Origin: Dugong dugon
Lineage: Eukaryota; Chordata; Mammalia; Sirenia; Dugongidae
Assembly: GCA_030035585.1 (NCBI GenBank)
Contig: CM057462.1
Span: 142,378,734 to 142,442,733 of the forward strand
Length of the DNA stretch: 64,000 nucleotides
Direction of reading: 5' to 3'
Shown here: piece after piece, positions 11,092-22,308 of the stretch
How the letters are laid out: the number at the start of each line of letters is the position of its first letter
Position numbering within the stretch: the first letter of the stretch is position 1
Notes under the pieces: generated by a model
Seen by the model: only the letters and a program-made list of their open reading frames with translations
What the model was told of the DNA's origin: nothing
The model's database searches: none
Position numbers and translations under genes: made by a program

Positions 11092-14000
11092 ATGACAGCA
11101 TTAAACTCAAACCTATCAATAGTCACACTGAATGTAAATGGACTAAACCCACCAGTAAAGAGACAGAGAGTGGCAGATTGGATAAAAAAACATGAGCCAT
11201 CTATATGCTGCCTACAGGAGACACACCTTAGACTTAAAGACACAAATAAACCAAAACTCAAAGGATGGACAAAAATATATCCAGCAAACAACACTCAAAA
11301 AAGAGCAGGAGTGGCAATATTTAATCTCTGACAAAATAAAATTTAAAGTAAAATCCACCACAAAGGTTAAGAAAGGACACTATATAATGGTTAAAGGGTC
11401 AATACACCAGAAGGATGTAACTATAATAAATATTTATGCACCCAATGACAAGGCTCCAAACTACATGAAACAAACTCTAACAACATTGAAAAGAGAGAGA
11501 GACAGCTCCACAATAATAGTAGGAGACATCAACACACCACTTTTGGTGAAGGACAGAACATACAGAAAGAAGCTCAATAAAGACACAGAAGATCTAAATT
11601 CTACCATTAACCAACTTGATCTCATGGACACATACAAAAGACTCCACCCAACAACTGAAAAGTATACTTTCTTTTCCAATGCACATGGAACATTCTCCAG
11701 AATAGACCACATATTAGGCCATAAAGCAAGTATTAATAGAATCCAAAGCATTGAAATGTTACAAAGCATGTTTTTGATCATAAAACCATAAAAGTAGAAA
11801 TCAATAAGAGAAAAAGCAAGGAAAAAGAAAATCAAACACATGGAAATTGAACAACACCTTGCTCAAAAACTACTGGGTTATAGAAGAAATTAAGGATGGA
11901 ATAAAGAAATTAATAGAATCAAATGGGAATGAAAACACATCCTACCAGAACATTTGGGACACAGCAAAAGCAGTGCTCAGAGGTCAGTTTATAGCAATAA
12001 ATGCACATATCCAAAAAGAATAAAGGGCCAAAATCAAAACATTAACCCTACAACTGGAACAAGTAGAAAGAGAGCAGCAAAAGAAGCCCGTGGGTACCAG
12101 AAGAAAGGAAATAATAAGAATTAGAACAGAATTAAATGAAATAGACAATAGAAAAACAATTGAAAGAGTTAATAAGACCAAAAGCTGGTTGTTTGAAAAG
12201 ATCAACAAAATCAATAAACCGTTGGCCAAACTGACCAAAGACAAACAGGAGAGGAAGCAAATAACTTGTAAAGAAATGAGATGGGTGATATCAAACAAAC
12301 CCAACTGAAATTAAAAGAGTCGTAACAGAATACTAAGAAAAATTGTACTCTAACAAATTTGAAAACCTAGAGGAAATGGACAAATTTCTAGAAACTCACT
12401 ACATACCTAAATGAACACAAACAGAGGTAGAACAACTAAATAAACCCATAACAAAAGAAGAGATTGAAAAGGTAATTTAAAAATACCCAACAAAAAAAAA
12501 GCCCTCACGCCGACGGCTTCACTGAAGAATTCTACCAAACTTTCAGAGAAGAGTTAACACTACTACTACTAAAGGTATTTCAGAGCATAGAAAAGGACGG
12601 AATACACCCAAACTCATTCTATGAAGCCAGCATAACCCTGATACCAAAATAAGGTAAAGACACCACAAAAAAGACAATTACAGACCAATATTACTCATGA
12701 ACATTGATGCGAAAATCGTCAACAAAATTCTAGCCCACAGAATTCAGCAAAATATCAAAAAAATAATTCACCATGATCAAGTGGGATTTATACCAGTTAT
12801 GCAGTGATGGTTCAACATTAGAAAAACAAACAATGTAATCCATCACATAAATAAAACAAAAGAGAAGAACCACATGATCTTATCAATCGATGCAGAAAAG
12901 GCATTTGACAAATTCCAACACCCATTCATGATAAAAACTCACAACAAAATAGGAATAGAAGGGAAATTCCTCAACACAATTTTGGACATTTATTCAAAGC
13001 CAACAGGCAACATCTTCCTAAATGGAGAAAATTTGAAAGCATTCCCCTTGAGATCTGGAATGAGACAAGGATGTGCTTTATTATCACTCTTATTCAACAT
13101 TGTGCTGGAGGTCCTAGCTAGAGCAATTAGGCTAGAAAAAGAAATAAAGGGCATCCAAACTGGTAAGGAAGAAGTCAAAGTATCTCTATTTGCAGATGAT
13201 ATGATCTTATACATAGAAAACCCCAAAGAATGCACAAGAAAACTACTGGAACTAACAGAAGATTTCAGTAAAGTATCAGGATACAAGATAAACATACAAA
13301 AATCAGTTGGATACCTTTACATCAACAAAGATAACTTCGGAGAGGAAATCACCAAATCAACACCATTTACAATAGCCCCCAAGAAAATAAAATACTTATG
13401 AATAAATCTCACCAGAGACTTGAAAGACCTTGTCTTAGGCTGGGTTCTCTGGAGAAACAAAACCAGTAAAGTATATAAATATATATATAGAGAGATTTAT
13501 ATCAAGGAAATAGCTCATGCAATTGTAGAGGCTAAAACATCCCAAGTCCACAGATCAGGGTAGAAGCCTCTCCCAGTCCAAGGAGCTGCAGAAGCTGGTG
13601 AACCCAAGGTCAGAAGGTCAGAGACGGTCTCCTGCTCACAGGCTGTGAAGGTCAATGAATTCCAAGATCAGCAGACAACACCACAAGGTTTCTCCTGATT
13701 CATGTAGCTGCAGGGGCTGGTGAACCCAAAGTTAACTGGTTGGGGAACCAGACTCTTGCTCGCAGGCTGAGAAGTTCAACAAATTCCAATATCAACAGGT
13801 AAGCTGCTAGCTCAAGTCCCACGAACCGGAGGTGAGACAACAAGAGGCAGCTGCTGAATCTGGAAAAAGCCAAAAACCTTGGCAAGGTGAGAAGGCATAA
13901 GGTAACTGGTGGAAGGCAGAGGGATGAAACAGAGAGTGTGGTGAGCTGCCAGAGGCCCTGCCTCCGCCAGTACCACTCAGCAGATTCCATCATGGGGGTG

Positions 14001-15558
14001 ATCACAACATTATACAACTGCTAAAACACCAAGAATAATGGTCTAGCCAAGTTGACATACAATCTTAACATCACAGACCTATACAACGAAAACTACAAGA
14101 CACTACTGCAAGAAACCAAGAGACCTGCATAACTGGAAAAACATACCTTGCTCATGGGTAGGAAGATTCAACATTGAGAAAATGTCAATTCTACCCAAAG
14201 CAATCTACAGATACAATGCAATCGCGATCCAAATTCCAATGGCATTTTTTAATGAGATGGAGAAACAAATCACCAACTTCATACGGAAAGGGAAGAGGCC
14301 CCAGATAAGTAAAACATTACACAAGAAGAAGAACAAAGTGGGAAGCCTCACACTACCTGATTTTAGAACCTATTATACCACCACAGTAGTCAAAACAGCC
14401 TGGTACTAGTACAACAACAGATACATAGACCAATGGAACAGAATTGAGAATCCAGACATAAATTCATCTACCTATGAGCAACTGATATTTGACAAAAGCC
14501 CAAAGTCCATTACTTGGGGAAAAGACAGTCTCCTTAACAAACGGTCCTGGCATAACTGGATATCCATCTGCAAAAAACTGAAACAATACCCATACCTCAC
14601 ACCATGCACAAAAACTAACTTAAAGTGGATCAGAGACCTAAATATAATATCAAAAACGATAAAGGTCATGGAAGGAAATATAGGGACAATGCTAGGAGCT
14701 CTAATGCATGGCATAAACAGAATACAAACCATAAGTAAATGCACAAGCACCAGAAGAGAGACTAGATAACCGGGAGCTCCTAAAAATCAAACACTTATGC
14801 TCATCAAAAGACTTCATCAAGGGAGTAAAAACACAACCTACAGACTGGGAAAAAATTTTTAGCTATGATAATTTCGATCAGTGTCTAATTTCTAAAATCT
14901 ACAAGACACTGCAAAAGCTCAACAACAAAAGACAAATAACCCAATTAAAAGATGGGCAAAGGATATAAACAGGCACTTTGCCAAATGAGACATTCAGGTG
15001 GCTAACAGACACATGAAGAAATGCTCATGATCATTAGCCATTAGAGAAATGCAAATCGAAACTACAATGAGATACCATCTCACCCCAACAAGCCTAGCAT
15101 TAATCCAAAAGACACAAAATAATAAATGTTGGAGAAGTTGTGGAGAGACTGGAACACTGATACACGGTTGTTGGGAATGTAAAATGGTACAACCACTTTG
15201 GAAATAGATTTGGCACTTCCTGAAAAATCTAGAAATAGAAGTACCATACTATCCAGCAATATCGCTCCTTGGAATATATCCTAGAGAAATAAGAGCCATC
15301 ACACTAATAGATACATGCACACCCATGTTCATTGCAGTACTGTTCACAATAGCAAAAACTTGGAAACAACCTAGGTGCCCATCAATGGATGAATGGATAA
15401 ACAAACTATGGTATATCCACACAATGGAATACTACTCCAGGATAAAGAACAACGAGGAAGCTGCGAAACATCTTATAACATGGAGGAATCTGGAGGGCAT
15501 TATGCTGAGTGAATTTAGCCAGTCACAGAAGGACAAATATTGTAAAAGACCACTATGA
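11092..15558 (+). pseudogene. L1-A ORF2 (endonuclease-reverse transcriptase), broken
   Basis: ORF2 protein nicks target DNA and reverse-transcribes L1 RNA. It starts at ATG 11092 with 'MTALNSNLSIVTLNVNG', the usual endonuclease N-terminus. The endonuclease continues in a second frame (11192-11791) with GDINTPLL, where L1 normally has GDFN. The SDH motif after the RIDHILG block is lost to a frameshift near 11775. The RT core at 12874-13401 keeps [10 protein letters not shown] and [10 protein letters not shown], with the catalytic DD. An LTR splits the gene at 13431-14075. The C-terminal region resumes at 14082 and ends at TGA 15556-15558. Many stops lie between. Confidence 0.9.
13431..14075 (+). 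mobile_element. Solo LTR, ERV-L/MLT2-like, inside L1-A ORF2
   Basis: Same family as 8653-9259 and 49821-50422, with TGTCTTAGG...CATCACA ends. It is flanked by a perfect 5-bp duplication, GACCT (13426-13430 and 14076-14080). Removing one copy rejoins the ORF2 text exactly as in L1-D near 41955. It holds the internal duplicated unit 'agctgcaggggctggtgaac'. The minus-strand frame at 13700-14017 is incidental. Confidence 0.92.
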
Positions 15559-16590
15559 TAAGAACTCAAGAAAAGGTTTATACACAGAAGAAAACATTCT
15601 TTGATGGTTATGGAGGTGGGGAGGGAGGGTGAGGGTTATTCACTAACTAGATAGTAGATAAGTTGATCTTAGGTGAAAGGAAGGACAGCACACACTACAG
15701 GAGAAGTCAGCACAACTGGACTAAACCAAAGCTAAGAATTTTCCTCTATACAGTCCAACACTTCAAGGGACAGAGTAGCAGGGCCGGGGGTCTGGGGACC
15801 ATGCTTTCAGGGGACATCTAGGTCAATTGGCATAACAAAGTTTATTAAGAAAATGTTCTGCATCCTACTTTGGCGAGTGGCATCTGGGTTCTTAAAAGCT
15901 AGTGAACAGCTATCTAAGATGCATCAATTGGTCCCAACCACCTGGAGTAAAGGAGAATGAAAAACACCAAAGACACAAGGAAAGTGTTAGCCCAAGAGAC
16001 AGAATGGGCCACATAAACCAGAGACTTCATCAGCCTGAGACCAGAAGAACTAGATGGTGCCCAGCTACCACCAACGACTGCCCTGACAGGGAATCCTAGA
16101 GAGAGTCCCTGACAGAGCAGGAGAATGGTGGGGTGCAGAAATCAAACTCTAGTAAAAAGACCAGACTTAATCGTCTGCCTGAGACTAGAGGAACCTCAGA
16201 AAGCATGGCCTCTGTACTCTGGCAACCCAGAACTAAAACCATTCCTGAGGTCAACTCTTCAGATAAAGATTAGAGAGGACTATGGGACATAAAATGGTAC
16301 TCCTGAAGAGTGTGCTTCTTAGCTCAAGTAAATACATGAGACTAAATGGGCAGCTTCTGTCCAGAGGTGAGATGAGAAGGCAGAGAGGGACAGAAGCTGG
16401 TTGAATAGACACGGGAAATCTGAGGTGGAAAGGAGCGTGCCCTCACATTATAGGGAGAGCAATTAGGGTCACATAATAATGTATGTATAAATTTTTGTAT
16501 GAGAGACTAACTTGAATTGTAAACTTTCACTTAAATGGCAACAATAAATAAATAAACAACAAAAAAAGAAATAAGAACAAATTAAAAAAA
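15559..16590 (+). other. L1-A 3'UTR
   Basis: About 1 kb of non-coding 3'UTR, closely matching L1-D 43451-44428. It includes the 'ggggacatctaggtcaattg' and 'gagggagagcaattag'-type blocks. It ends with 'caacaataaataaataaa', an A-rich tail with AATAAA. Confidence 0.85.
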
Positions 16591-18103
16591 AAGTTGTGTT
16601 GTCTCTAGTTTGGAACGCAGGGAATCCTTTTAATCTATAAACCAAATTTTGTTTGTGTTATCAATTGTTTCCTCTATTATTTCTTTAATTATTGTCTCAC
16701 CTACCTTTTATTAGTCCTTTTTTGTTTTGTTTTTTGTTCGTGCTCCTTTTGATGTTTCCTGAATTTATGTATTAGGTCTCCTGGATCTATCCTCACATCT
16801 CTTTATTTTCACTTCATGATTTCTACATTTTTATCACTGTGCTTTTAGGTAATTTTTTACAGGACATTCGAAGCTGCTAATCTATGTTTTACCAGTGACT
16901 GTCCTTTCAATTTACCTACTGAGATTTTAAGTGGAAAACCATAGGTTTCTTAATTACTCTATCTCTTATGTGTATGTATGTGCATGTGTGTGTGTGATGT
17001 ACTTGAATATCCTTAAGCTCTCTTACTAGTTTTCTAGCCATATCGTCAGCCGTTCTGTTTCACTGGATGTATATTATTGTTCTACTGGATCTTCCTTGCA
17101 CTGGCTGCTGGGACCTTTGGAGGAGCTATTATTTTTGTTGTTGTTGACTTATTTGACTCAGGTCTAGTTGCTGGGGTACTAAGACAAATAAATCCCATCA
17201 AAGGACAAAAGCTAAAAGGTCTCTATCTCAGGGGATCTATATCACCTAAACAGAGAGGCTGTCACTCCCTTGATAAAGCACCTGGGGAAAGCTTTCCCGT
17301 TCTTTGAACTCCTGTACTCATCAAGTCTCAAGAGCAGGAAAGGTCTGGCCCTTTCATTCTGCTCACTCCTGACCTTTCAGGGATAAGTGAGAGCAAGATC
17401 ATTCATGTGTAAGTTGATGTCATCCTTTTTCTGGGGAGTCCTCTCATCGCTGATTGTTAATGCTGGTTCGAATATTTCCTGTTCCTTACTCTATGGTGGT
17501 GACACTGCTCTATGTGTCTTATTCTTCAACACTTGCTAGTTATCAGTCAATATTTTCTCCTTGTAAGGGAGAAAGTCCAGTGCCAATCCTCTTGTTCTCT
17601 ATATTGGGATACCAAAAGAGTCCCTGACTTCACTTAAAAATGTCTGCCAGAAGGATCTAGCACTTGATTCTCTACATCTCTAGTACTAGGCATTTTAAAG
17701 CTTTATGATTTTTGTCTTAATGGAACTATAACAAGAACACTAAGAATTACTTAGATTCTGTCGAGAATGTGATTTCTCACGTGAGATTTTATCAATCATA
17801 TAATTTCGTATTTTTATAAATGGAGTTTCAAACCTATGAGTAGAAGATAGACAGAAAGGTACCCAGTGTCAGGGCTGTTGCCTCTGGTTGCTCTCTGCTT
17901 TGCAACATGTTTGAAGAACTGCTGCAATTATAGATTTAGGAAGAACTCTTTAGTATAGTCAATCATTAATAAAATAGGAATTTATAAAAGTCCCACAGTT
18001 TTCCATGAGTCTCTCTAAAAAATCCAAATCCAAAGAGCATAAAATACACTTTCATAAAATCTACATGACCAATTTTTAGAGCTTTGTATTTAGTCGATTA
18101 TGA
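16591..18103. other. Unique-looking DNA, nothing recognised
   Basis: A short TG/TATG microsatellite lies at about 16968-16998. The 76-codon frame at 17077-17307 has a hydrophobic stretch but no recognisable domain or splice context. No repeat family could be named. Confidence 0.45.
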
Positions 18104-18625
18104 GGCATTGGTAGTTCAGAGGTAGAATTCTCACATTTTATGCGGGAGACCTGAATGTTATTCTCACCCAATGTACTTCATGTGCACCTACCATGCATCT
18201 TGTCAGCGGAGACTTGCATGGTGCTATGTATGATGTTGTGACACAGTGATTAAGAGCTCGGCTGCTAACTAAAAGGTCAGCAGTTCGCATCCACAGCTGT
18301 TCCTTGGAAACCTTATGGGGCAGTTCTACCCTGTGCTATAGGGTCGTTATGAATCGGAATCGACTCCATGGCAACAGGTTTGTCTCTTTTTTGTTTTTAA
18401 TGATGTTGAAAACGTTTCAGTGGAACCTCCAGACTAAGACAGACTAAAAGAAGGCTTGGTGATCTACTTTTGAAACTTAACCAATGAAAACCCTATAGAT
18501 CACAATGATCTAATCCTGAACCAATCATGGGTATGGTGCAGGACCCGGCAGTATTTTGATCTCTTGTGCATGGGGGCCCCATGATCAGGGCCCAACTCAA
18601 TGGCAGCTAACAACAACAACATCTA
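18104..18625 (+). repeat. tRNA-Gly-derived SINE with RTE-type tail, split by AfroSINE
   Basis: 18105-18176 aligns well by eye with glycine tRNA (GCC): 'gcattggtagttcagaggta' carries the A-box and 'atgcgggagacc' the stem, with a decayed B-box near 'tgttattctcacc'. The non-tRNA body continues on both sides of the AfroSINE at 18239-18399. The 3' end, 'catgggggccccatgatcag' then 'aatggcagctaacaacaac', resembles the RTE tail at 60430-60490 and ends in AAC repeats. It is not a functional tRNA gene, because the promoter boxes are mutated and the element continues well past the tRNA length. Confidence 0.85.
18239..18399 (+). repeat. AfroSINE nested in the tRNA-Gly SINE
   Basis: Typical AfroSINE with 'gagctcggctgctaactaaa', 'ttatggggcagttctaccct' and a 'tagggtcgttatgaatcgga' tail. 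A perfect 9-bp duplication, ATGATGTTG, flanks it (18230-18238 and 18400-18408). Confidence 0.95.
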
Positions 18626-18699
18626 CTTCATTGTGATTTAAAAACACTATCATTATCCTACTTTCAATTTATACGATGGAAACAAAAGAATTGTTTTTA

Positions 18700-18880
18700 A
18701 AATAGTATTTTCCACGTTCTAGGGGCTTTATGCATTATCTTACTTAATATAAGCTTCACAATAAACTTTGTATGTAACTCTGTTTTACAGATGTGAAGGA
18801 AAGGTTTGTTCAAGTTTCTTGTTAGAAAGAAACAAGTTAAATGATAGCCCAAAAGTTACAATCAGAAAGTGATAGAGATG
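18700..18880 (-). repeat. MIR SINE (reverse)
   Basis: 'gttttacagatgtgaaggaa' followed by 'agttaaatgatagcccaaaa' matches the reverse MIR core ('ttttacagatgaggaaactg' type). Diverged. Confidence 0.65.
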
Positions 18881-19985
18881 AGTGTAACCACCTAGTAGAA
18901 AGAAATGTGACAACGGTAAATGAAAGGCCTCATCAGAAAGCTACTTGACTTCTGAAGGAAAAATGTGATGTAAGTCAAGAGTTAGTAAAGTTACGTGTGC
19001 TTTTTCAACCTTACATAGATAAAAGAAACTTATATCACTTGTAATGTCAATGTGTTACTGGAAACACATGCTTTCTGGAAATAGGATGGCTGAATGAAGT
19101 ACTTGGCTACTCCATTGGTGACAAGTGCATTTGAAACTGTTGGGAAATAGCCATAGATTATGAACCTTATCACATACATGGCTATTAATGCAATGAGACA
19201 TGACAGAGCATGAAATGTGCAATATCCATCCACATTGAGGGCTAAGTGCCATCAGTGCATCTATGTGTGAATTAATATGGTATAACACACTTCTGGCCCT
19301 GGAATGTCACATAGTGATGGTGATTGGGATTGTAAACATCTTAATCAAATATTATTTGGAAAGAACAAGCATATGCTGTCACTTCAATGACAAGGTTTGA
19401 AAGTATTGAGCTAAATAAATTATGCTACATTATAATCACAGCCCATTAATCCCATCAATTGTGTAATTATTTTGAATAAATTTATTTGAACCACACTTCA
19501 ATTCTGAAGTTTTATATGAATCATAGGACATTGGAAAAACAAATTAGAGTTAGCAGAATATCTATTTAATTTCATTTCCAGAAATATATGCATATGTAAA
19601 AACATAAATTTGATCATATTCACTTTTATGTACTTAGTGACACAGCCATGCTTCATTGGTTATTATGTGTTTCTCTCATATGTGTAATTTCTCTTTATTA
19701 GCTACTTCCACTCTCTCTCTGTATATATTGTATATACATATATATATATGTATGCTTAAGTCATTTCCATGTTAAAATTTACCTCCTTAGTTGCTGCATG
19801 CCTCTTTTTCCTTCTGTTCACAGGAAGAATTCTCAATATAGTTTCCATTCACTGTCATCACTTCCTCGCCTCCTACTTCATCTTCAACTGGCAACAATTA
19901 GCTGTCCACCTACTACTCCTACTGCCATACACAACACTAATCACTGAGATGAAATTCTTTTAACTGAAGTCAAGAGTGGTTCTCA
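18881..19985. other. AT-rich DNA, nothing recognised
   Basis: Contains a TA/TG-rich simple tract at about 19720-19752. No exon or named repeat is seen. Minus-strand frames at 19030-19288 have no recognisable domain. Confidence 0.45.
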
Positions 19986-19989
19986 ATTA

Positions 19990-20560
19990 ATAATTACAGG
20001 GAGTTCTTTTGAATTCTGTGAGTCGTGCTTTACCCTTCTTGTATTTGACAATTTGGATCACTCCCTTCTTGAAAATCTCCCCTCTTAGTTTTCCTTGCAC
20101 TACTTCTACTAGTTCCCTTTCAATATCTCAGCTTACTTCTTCTCAGCCTTCTTATCTTCCTCTTCATACACCAATATTGCTATTTCCCAAGGTTCTGTCC
20201 CTGCCCTCTTTTACTATCACTCTTCACTCAACCTGGGCAATTATTTCCATGCTCTGACTTTCCAGTATACACACACAATTGCTAGTTTGCATGTTTCTTC
20301 TGAGCTGCAGTCCCATATATCTACTGCCTACAGGATACCTCCACTCAAATGATCTGCAAAGTCAACACGGCCAAAATTATTACTTCCTTCCCTTTAATAC
20401 CCTACTTATTTTCCTATAATCCCCATCTTGGTGACCAGTTTCATCATTAGTCCATTTATCTAAGCTTAATATCTGAGAACCACCCTGAGTTTCTCACTTT
20501 CTCTGCCTCCTCCGGTAATAAAGGTGTCTCTATTGACTACCTTCTCTGAATATGAGAATA
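19990..20560 (+). repeat. L2 LINE fragment (ORF2 region)
   Basis: Plus-strand text follows the old L2 reverse-transcriptase region: 'ggatcactcccttcttgaaa', 'ccaaggttctgtccctgccc', 'agctgcagtcccatatatct' and 'gagaaccaccctgagtttct'. Strongly diverged. The 82-codon frame at 20009-20257 is an accidental open piece of it. Confidence 0.65.
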
Positions 20561-21029
20561 TTAGTGAATTCGAGCTTCCATTTATCAATTTTCTTTTGTT
20601 TACATTCTCTCCTCCTCTCCCTTACGGTTTTTACTGGCTCTGAATTTCTTACATTGACTCTTCTATTTGTAGAAATAACTTTGCAGTAGTTTTCCTTTCA
20701 ATATTTTTACTGTATTTTTAAATTTTGCTTGACTCAGTATATTAAATAGATTAATTTCTCTATATCAGGCTTTTAATACACCATTGCTAAGTTTTTTATT
20801 TTAATTCATTTCTTATTCATTCATTTCATTTCTTATTTTTTGACTGTATGTCAAGTATTTATTTTCAAGACTGGCTCATTGCTTTTCAATACCTTGTCTT
20901 CTGCATGTTTGAGAATGCCACTGTGTGTAGGTATATAAGTGTGTGTATGTGTATGTCTGTCTGTCTTCATGCCTTTATTATGAGATTAAAAAATGTTTGA
21001 GAATAAATGCTTGAGTTTTATTTATTTCT
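20561..21029. other. AT-rich DNA, nothing recognised
   Basis: Includes a TGTGTATG simple tract at about 20935-20965. It may be the decayed middle of the L2 whose 3' end lies at 21030-21115. Confidence 0.4.
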
Positions 21030-21115
21030 TTTGTTATAAAACTTAAGTACCATGAGGGCCATGAGAACAAGCACATTGTTGGTGGTCAATAAATATTTGT
21101 TGTATAAATGAATAA
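21030..21115 (+). repeat. L2 LINE 3' end
   Basis: 'gtaccatgagggccatgaga' then 'ggtcaataaatatttgttgt' and 'ataaatgaataa' is the classic L2 3' terminus. Confidence 0.8.
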
Positions 21116-21249
21116 CCTTTTTAAAACTGGATTTGGAAAGGGAGATTTGAAGTTTCCTGGTTTTAGATTGATGTATATAGAATAACTGCTTGGAATAAAC
21201 ATTATGTTCAAATTTCGGAGAGTTTTAATTGTTTTTAACAGATATTAAA

Positions 21250-21410
21250 TTAAAATGCACTCAGAGGCACCTTGGAAGAAAGACCTGGGGATCCACTTCC
21301 GAAAAGGTCACAGCCTTGAAAACTATGCAGTTCTCCTCTGAACACATGGGATAGCCATGAGTTAGAATTGACTTGACAGCAACTAGTTTGGTTTTTCATT
21401 TTTTTAATCG
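21250..21410 (+). repeat. AfroSINE-related variant, 5' truncated
   Basis: 'ggcaccttggaagaaagacc', 'acttccgaaaaggtcacagc', then 'gggatagccatgagttagaa' and 'gacttgacagcaactagttt' fit an AfroSINE relative with a different body and the shared tail. Confidence 0.75.
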
Positions 21411-21512
21411 TTATTGAAGGGTATTTCTTGCTCACTTGAAATCTAAAAAAGGTGTTCCTAATTAGTTAGGAATTCTCTTCCAATCAGTGATTTAAGGACC
21501 CAGATACTCTTG

Positions 21513-21692
21513 TCTGGAGTCCTGGTGGGGCTTGGCTGCTAACCAAAATGTCATCCGTTGGGACTCCTCATCCACTCCGCGGGAGAAGGATGTAGCAGTT
21601 TACTTCTGTAAAGATTTACAGCCTTAGAAACCCTATGGGGCAGTTCTACTCTGTCCTACAGGGTGGACGGCAGTGAGTTTGTTTTTGTTTTA
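21513..21692 (+). repeat. AfroSINE, long subtype
   Basis: 'gagtcctggtggggcttggc', the 'gcgggagaaggatgtagcag' insert and 'ctatggggcagttctactct', then a shortened tail 'ggacggcagtgagtttgttt'. The 'tatgagtcggaatc' segment is missing. Confidence 0.88.
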
Positions 21693-21713
21693 ACCTTACT
21701 GGAGCAGCTTGCC

Positions 21714-21812
21714 AGGACTTTTCTTTTATGGCGCTGCTGGGTGCATTTGAACCACCATCCTATCAGTGAGTAGTCCAGTGGGAATCATTTGTGCTACCCA
21801 GGGACCCTCCTG
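21714..21812 (-). repeat. AfroSINE 5' part (reverse)
   Basis: 'ggcgctgctgggtgcatttg' to 'gtgctacccagggaccctcc' is the reverse complement of the AfroSINE 5' half. The 3' tail is missing. Confidence 0.75.
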
Positions 21813-22308
21813 TCATCAGTAAACTTATTAAAAGAATAATTCTAAAACCTAGCGTCATCTTCTCCAAAGAGATTTTACTGAAATTTTCTCTATTCTTTTC
21901 CTGAGCTAAAATATTTATGCCTCGAGCAAGTTCCCCTCCTCAGTGATCCCATGACATCTTGAGAATACCTTCATCTTCTCACTTACCATATCATATTAAA
22001 ATATTCTATTTGTATATCCATCTCTCCCACTAAAATTTCCAATTGAGCTAGATGTCCCCTGAGACCATGGTTTCCAGCCCTCAGCCTGGTAATCAGGTCC
22101 CTCAGGGTGTTTGGATGTGTCTATGAAGCTTCCATCGTCTTGCCTTGGTCAAGTTGTGCTGGCTTCCCCAGTGTTGTGAATTGTCTTATGATTCACTGAA
22201 GTTACCACTTATCTATTATTGTCTATTCAGTGTTTTTCCCTCATCCCTCCTGTCCCACATAACCATCAAAGATTGTTTCTTTTTGTGTGTAAACCTTTTC
22301 ATGAGTTT

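Larger units (their letters stand above)
7651..16590 (+). mobile_element. L1-A: near full-length LINE-1 with two LTR insertions
   Basis: A plus-strand L1 runs from a G-run and 'aaggccaagatggcagagt' start to a 3'UTR ending in AATAAA-rich A-tracts (about 16540-16590). The order is 5'UTR, ORF1, ORF2, 3'UTR. Without the two LTRs (8653-9259 and 13431-14075) it is about 7.7 kb. Both ORFs have stops and frameshifts, so the copy is dead. No clear target-site duplication was found at its ends. Confidence 0.92.

Noticed and set aside
17077..17307. 76-codon ORF with a hydrophobic start resembling a membrane protein
   Set aside because: No splice context, no recognisable family and T-rich local composition. 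A chance frame is the simpler explanation.
18105..18176. Glycine tRNA gene
   Set aside because: The tRNA-like head has a mutated B-box and is followed by a SINE body and an RTE-type tail, so it is a SINE head rather than a tRNA gene.
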